NCBI RefSeq assembly: GCF_964019385.1
Contig: NC_088650.1
Location: 30,824,550 to 30,888,549 of the forward strand
Origin: Sycon ciliatum
Taxonomy: Eukaryota; Porifera; Calcarea; Leucosolenida; Sycettidae
Direction: 5' to 3'
Length of the DNA stretch: 64,000 nucleotides
The translations under genes were made by a program, and so were the position numbers. The notes beneath the pieces are model-generated. The model searched no databases and had not been told where the DNA came from. It saw only the letters and a list, made by a program, of their open reading frames with translations. Position 1 is the stretch's first letter, and the number at the start of each line of letters is the position of its first letter. Below, piece after piece: positions 59,285-64,000 of the stretch.

Positions 59285-61574
59285 GTACGTAGTACCAAGC
59301 TCACATTAGACCTCAGCTTAAGGGAATCATCAATGTCACCAGTACATGTACATGTTTCCTACTGAGGGGGTCATGTGTACCCACCATATCATACACAAAC
59401 TGTATGAACGGCCATGATGCTACCGGGCAATCAAAAACTGCTTCCGGCGGTCCTGACTTCCACTGGCTGATGTTGCCAAGCATATTGATCTCATCCCTTA
59501 TCTGTCGTAATAGCTAATGTGGTATGACACTCTGATACCACCGGTAATACTACTGTCTTCTTCACATAACGTTAATGCTCCGTCAATGGTGTTTCAGGTA
59601 TGCCTCCGGACACACTTGCGGTGCTAAGTGACTAGTATTGGTAAGCCCTCAATGTGCAGTTTTTGGAAGTGGCTGTTGCCGTTTGGATGCTGCACACAAA
59701 CAATTACAGCCATGAATTCTGCACTGACGCAATCTAAGACTTGAGCTTGGGATAGGCAATGACATGTTCATAATGCAAATACATGATGTCCTATTCCACT
59801 GGTGAATATCCACGTCGCGCTAATCCTATCACACTCTGCTCTGATCTTCTTGATGCGGCTCAACTGCTATGGACTCAGTTCTAGTACAAGCACAGCCCAG
59901 TGGGTGACATTGCATACAATTAGATCGGCACATCTAGTACGATTGTTCTTCCACTTCAAGAATCGTCCCTTCGTTTCACAGCACAGAATAACTGTCTCTC
60001 AGCTGGTAATCAGCAGGGACATTCTCTACTTGCGAAGACTGAGTGATTGCCAGCACTCGCCCTTTCCTTCTACAAGCGATGTATAGATATCACTGTTCGA
60101 GTATTTTCTTTCAAATCTGACACCATTGACAGGATCGGAAAGAGAGCTCTACTGCAAGCCAGAAGTCAGGCTGGCGTCAGGCTGTCGGGAAAATAACGAA
60201 TTCGAACCGCTCCTCAACAAAATCATTACAGTTAGCAAAGAAGCTAGTTCCAACCAATCCAAGTATAGTGACTTTCAGGAACTAATCCAACGTCTTGTTC
60301 AGCATGCATCGCTTTCCAAATCCTATGTTTTCGCTTTCTCCAGAAAAAAATCCACACGCGAACAACTAACTGCACTGTGCATGTGACTGTGAGTTACGAG
60401 ATGTGTGCGCTCAGCCGCTCACCTGGGTCACGGCGAAGTGTCTCATTCGCTCTCTCTGCCGCAAGTCTGCAACGCTTTGCGCTGGTGGCTGTCGCGTATG
60501 CGCACTCCTGGTTGCCATGGTGGAAAACTGCCGCCCTCCTAGAGCAGCGTCCCTTTAGTCCTTTGCGACCGCCTCGCATTATCATGACTATGGAAGTGCA
60601 TACATTTGTATTGGCGTCATGAATGCTTTCTTCTTGTTCCCACTGCTCCTACCTCATTTGGCCTTCTTTCCCTCTTACATGATGTGGGTATTAATTAAGG
60701 TTGTCAACTTTCAATCCTTGGCAGGCTGTACTTGACTGACATAATTTGCCTCTGGAGAATCTGGGATGATGCATGGAACCATAAAATCACTCTATTTATG
60801 AATGTTATATTCGAAACAAATTGGGTTAATAAAATCAGATCGTGCTTCTCCCATGCCTACGACGGTATATCGTACAATAACGTTAGTTGTGTTAACCGTC
60901 CACTGCCAACGGTCAGGCAGCACCATCCGTAGCAATAATGCATTGGTAATGCTTCATAATGCCTCAAGATTTGATTTTCGGACCTTGTGAACAACCCAGT
61001 AGAGGTCTTTTACATAAAGACGCAACAAAGCAGCGATGAAGAACTACTACGGTTACCTGCCAAGTGAGAATGGTCGTAAAGTCATACATACTAACATAGG
61101 CCATAAGAAATTGAGAATTGCGATCAAGAAAAAGAGAGGACCTATGGTTTTCAAATCATCCGTAGCTATCCACCAAACACAACGAATATACTGCACTGTG
61201 ATAATGTGCAATACATGAAGTAGCACAATACCGACAAAATGACATTTGCATGTGATTCAAGTTACATGCGTACTTAAACCTCATCTGGCAAATTCCATCA
61301 CAGTTGATCAAATCATAGAGTGATTCTAAAGGGTTATATGGCTTGCGTGAAAGTAAATCAAACTTCAATGCAATTGCCATAGCATACATCGACGCAGGAG
61401 TTTCCGAATACAGGGAGGCACACAATGCACCATATCTATAGACATCGTAAGTGGCAAGTACAAAGGAGTTGTAGAATTCAAGAAAAAAATCATCGTTGAA
61501 AGGCAAGGCACATCAATCTCACGTCCAAGTACAAAATGTACTTGGAGTACATTGAAAGCATTCAAGTACATTGA
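59285..61574. other. Region with no supported gene
   Basis: Downstream of the last SWIM exon. It holds the dispersed repeat at 60423-60553. Short frames at 60126-60386 and 61156-61506 show no motif. Confidence 0.35.
60423..60553. repeat. Dispersed repeat (inverted relative of 46351-46530)
   Basis: CTGGGTCACGGCGAAGTGTC...CTCCTAGAGCAGCGTCCC matches the earlier copy on the other strand. Confidence 0.65.
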
Positions 61575-62990
61575 ATTATTATTATTATGGATCTTTATTC
61601 CACTCCAAACTGAAAATAAATAAATAATTGGAGGTAGTACACTAGCTCACCGGACTTATCATAGCTAAAGGTAAGCAGCACGGAATAATAATGGGGAAAA
61701 TGTAAGGTAGAGAGAGAGGGAGGGAGAAAGGCGCATGTGCATGTACCATCACCGGCATTAAAGTCCAAAGGTATCATGATAACAGGTATTGCAAACGGGG
61801 AGCATCAGATGTTGGCAAAAAATTCAGGCCGGCAAGGCTCATCACTCGGCACAACCTCCAATGCGTGCCCACAGAAATATCACAGTGTTTCAGTTACAAA
61901 CTAAAGCGAATACAATAACATACAGAACATAAGAAGACCACCAGGAACAGCAAAGATCCCCCTATGCTGCACCCAAAACAGATCTTAGAATGGCCATCGA
62001 GCCAAGGATAGCAGCCTGCTGCAGTTCATGAACATGCCGCTCTTCTCCACACAGCTGCTTAATGGAAATAGCCCCTTGCTTCGAAATGCCACCGAGAGCA
62101 CCAACTATGATGGGCACGATGGACACCGCTTCCCGCTGCCAAATCTGTCTAGTTTCTACTGCGAGGGGCAAGTACTTCGCTTTTTTTTCAGCATGCTTCA
62201 ATGTTACTCTGTGATCTAGTGGCACACTGACGTCAATAAGTTGGACTGACTTGCCATCGTCCCAAACGAGATCCGGCCGATTCGCCCCAACCATCCTGTC
62301 TGGAGGGATTGGCATTTCCCACATCAACTTCCGGCCTTGGCGATCCTCAATGTAGTGTGGAAAGTGGCCCGGGGGAGCAGGAGATACCAATTTGTAGCGG
62401 CGACATAGTGCCCTCTGGACGACAGCAACAAGACGATTATGACGAGTAATGTATGCTGTCCGTGCCAACACGGTGCAACATGCCAGAATACGGTCAACAG
62501 TCTCCCCCGGACCTCCGCACTTACGACACACGTCAACCACGGAAGTGTCGCCAATAACTGACCTCTGGTAGTTCCTGGTATTAACCACCTGATCCTGAGC
62601 AGCAAATACAGATGACTCAGTAGATGGATGCAATGTGGGAGACTTTAAGAAGTTAAAGGAGAGAGGCATGTCCAATACACCGTCACTCCGCTGCCAATAG
62701 CGACCATGCAGGGGCTTCTGTCGCAGAGAAGCTTGGGTGGTGGTTACTATAGCAGACTTAACAACATCAGTTGTTGCACGTCCGAGATGTTGAAATGCTC
62801 CATAGCCGTGGCTGCCTGGGAGATGATCGACTTTGTAGGTGGAAGATTTCCGTGATGAGCATGCAGTGCAGCAATCAGCGGCAGGTCAGAGTGCGCCTGG
62901 AGGTACCTAGACTGGCGGATGTACTTCCGCTCCAATACCCAGCATCGCGTTATATATTCGCAAGTTGTCCCCTGAACTGTGTGTCCAGAA
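61575..62990 (-). mobile_element. RLE-type LINE, 3' fragment
   Basis: Minus-strand 3' part of a non-LTR retrotransposon ending in a (TAA)n-like tail near 61575. The coding part is 61962-62760, with a frame change to an upstream piece (62747-62935, reading ...LPPTKSIISQAATAMEHF). Confidence 0.7.
61962..62760 (-). pseudogene. LINE C-terminal domain: Cys-rich knuckle and restriction-like endonuclease
   Basis: The frame reads RQKPLHGRYWQRSDG, AAQDQVVNTRNYQRS, then CRKCGGPGETVDRILACC, where the usual His of the CCHC knuckle is Arg. This is followed by RPDLVWDDGK...LIDVSVP and a KKAKYLPLAVE segment, the PD-(D/E)xK-like nuclease of RLE-type LINEs (R2/R4/NeSL group). The reverse transcriptase is absent, and the frame breaks upstream near 62750. 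This is a 5'-truncated dead copy. The family is inferred from motif order. Confidence 0.7.
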
Positions 62991-63330
62991 GGAAAATATT
63001 TTGTCGCTTCAGTTGTTTGGTGCTAATCCTCGTGAAAGTGTCTGGAATGCTTCTTCTCATTGTTGTTTTCATTATGTTTTAGTCATTTCTTCACCTTCAC
63101 CCTGTTGTTGACTTGTTCAGCTGAATATTATTTTTTCCGCACGTATAGCGTGAGTTCTCAATCTATGCTTTTGCTCTATAAGTTGCTGTATTTTTGAATT
63201 TTTCCATTATTCCCTGTATTTACCCATGATGAGAAGGGAACAAAAACGTTCGGTTAATAAATTGGCTTACCTGACTGTGTGCATTGCGTCGGTGCTGACA
63301 CCTTTCTTTTGAAATAATTATTATTATTAT

Positions 63331-63738
63331 TACAAAGAGTGGAGTCCTCCGGATCGATAGAGTGCTCAATGCGGAAACAGAGCAGTAACACACAATCATT
63401 ATCATCACACAATCATTATCATCCTTTCACACAGCCTTGCTTGCATTCCTGCCATATCATATTTCTTTTCTCACTCACGGACCATGTGAGTTTGGCACAT
63501 TTTCCATCCAGGACTTTTTGCACCCACCAGACCTCAAATCTTCACAGATTCCTTCCTATGCTACTGTATAAATACCATACTAGCTGTGCATCACTGTAAT
63601 CAGTTGTCTGAAGATTGCTATATGGCATGAAACTTTAAGTTACGACAATCAAGACGCGTGGTTTTTCTATGACTCGTGTGTTACTGCTCTGCTTCCGCAT
63701 TGAGCACTCTATCGATCCGGAGGACTCCGCTCTTTGTA
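63331..63738 (+). repeat. Inverted repeat in Penelope-like element 2 terminal region
   Basis: 63331-63393 and 63676-63738 are inverted copies (63 bp, two mismatches) around a 282 bp spacer that contains the hammerhead ribozyme. Confidence 0.92.
63603..63646 (+). ncRNA. Hammerhead ribozyme (type I, minimal stem III) of Penelope-like element 2
   Basis: Stem I GUUGU/ACGAC, core CUGAAGA (position 7 is variable in hammerheads), stem II UGC/GCA in a 14 nt segment, GAAA, stem III ACU-UUA-AGU, cleavage after GUU. It lies about 145 nt upstream of the ORF start. Loop lengths equal those of the copy at 5758-5799. Confidence 0.7.
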
Positions 63739-63791
63739 GCCTGCTCTCACTTTTCAAGTGAGTGAGCACTCTCTCCCCTAGGTTCGAGACG

Positions 63792-64000
63792 ATGGATGCA
63801 CCTACGCGCATCAACTTGGGATACTCGCTCAAGAACATCCCGATGCCAACGGCCAAGGAATACCGGAAACGACTAATTGAGAAGGTGGAAAGCGTTATAA
63901 AGAGGATGCGGTGGAAGGCAATATTTGCAAAAGGCGATGTAAAGGCGCCGGAACGCAACACCTTTGGCTTCAAGACCAAGAACTGCCCTCCGCAGGTGGA
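63792..64000 (+). CDS. Penelope-like element 2 protein, N-terminus (cut by window end)
   Basis: ATG at 63792. MDAPTRINLGYSLKNIPMP and the following EKVESVIKRMRWKA, NTFGFKTKN and CPPQV align directly with the N-terminus of element 1 (MDPPRKTDLGYSLGNIPIP..., EKVESVIRRMRWKA, ETFGFPTQK, PPQV). About 69 codons are visible, all open. The upstream GAGCACTCTCTCCC is also shared. The reverse transcriptase and GIY-YIG parts should lie beyond the window. Confidence 0.9.
   Translation, partial: MDAPTRINLGYSLKNIPMPTAKEYRKRLIEKVESVIKRMRWKAIFAKGDVKAPERNTFGFKTKNCPPQV

Noticed and set aside
60126-60386. Additional C-terminal exon of the MULE-like gene
   Set aside because: An acceptor-like CAG is present, but no family motif and no matching donor.

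Overview
The window is metazoan nuclear DNA: spliced genes with GT-AG introns, animal-type lysosomal and signalling genes, and a dense and varied load of retrotransposons and MITEs. The mix (Penelope-like elements, an APE-type LINE, an RLE-type LINE fragment, a Mag/SURL-like Gypsy, tRNA-like SINEs, hAT, piggyBac, Harbinger and pogo MITEs, a VWA-alpha-kinase cluster) suggests a marine invertebrate such as a sponge or cnidarian. The species cannot be fixed from sequence alone.

Layout. 1-924 (+) is the 3' end of a leucine-rich-repeat gene. 3404-28463 (-) is one complete 12-exon gene, rebuilt here exon by exon, encoding a 522-residue N-acetylgalactosamine-6-sulfatase (GALNS). Its eleven introns carry nearly all of the mobile DNA in that 25 kb. 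Intron 10 holds a Penelope-like element, a duplicated tRNA-like SINE and a 9 x 34 bp satellite. Intron 8 holds a hammerhead-ribozyme tandem array with a Gypsy element nested in it. Intron 7 holds a 1 kb CA microsatellite. Intron 4 holds a pogo-like element containing a Harbinger-like MITE and a LINE with an inverted 5' half.

30419-43152 is a cluster of four intronless paralogues joining a von Willebrand A domain to an alpha-kinase domain. They form two divergent head-to-head pairs (-,+ and -,+). Three keep the alpha-kinase D-L-Q-G motif. The third lost its MIDAS motif and gained a roughly 320-residue Asp/Ala repeat inside the VWA domain.

43153-64000 is mostly repeats. It contains two piggyBac-like foldback elements, hAT MITEs, a decayed multi-exon MULE/SWIM transposase-like gene whose introns host other transposons (one with a P2X7-intracellular-domain pseudogene), an RLE-type LINE fragment, and the start of a second Penelope-like element cut by the window end.

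The most notable signal is self-cleaving RNA. Both Penelope-like copies carry a hammerhead ribozyme in the terminal region, with a compensatory base-pair change between them. A separate 348/355 bp repeat in GALNS intron 8 carries textbook type I hammerheads in a tandem array flanked by an 11 bp target-site duplication, with its 5' end inverted. That is the architecture of an animal retrozyme, a circular-RNA-derived retroelement, found here beside a plausible autonomous helper.
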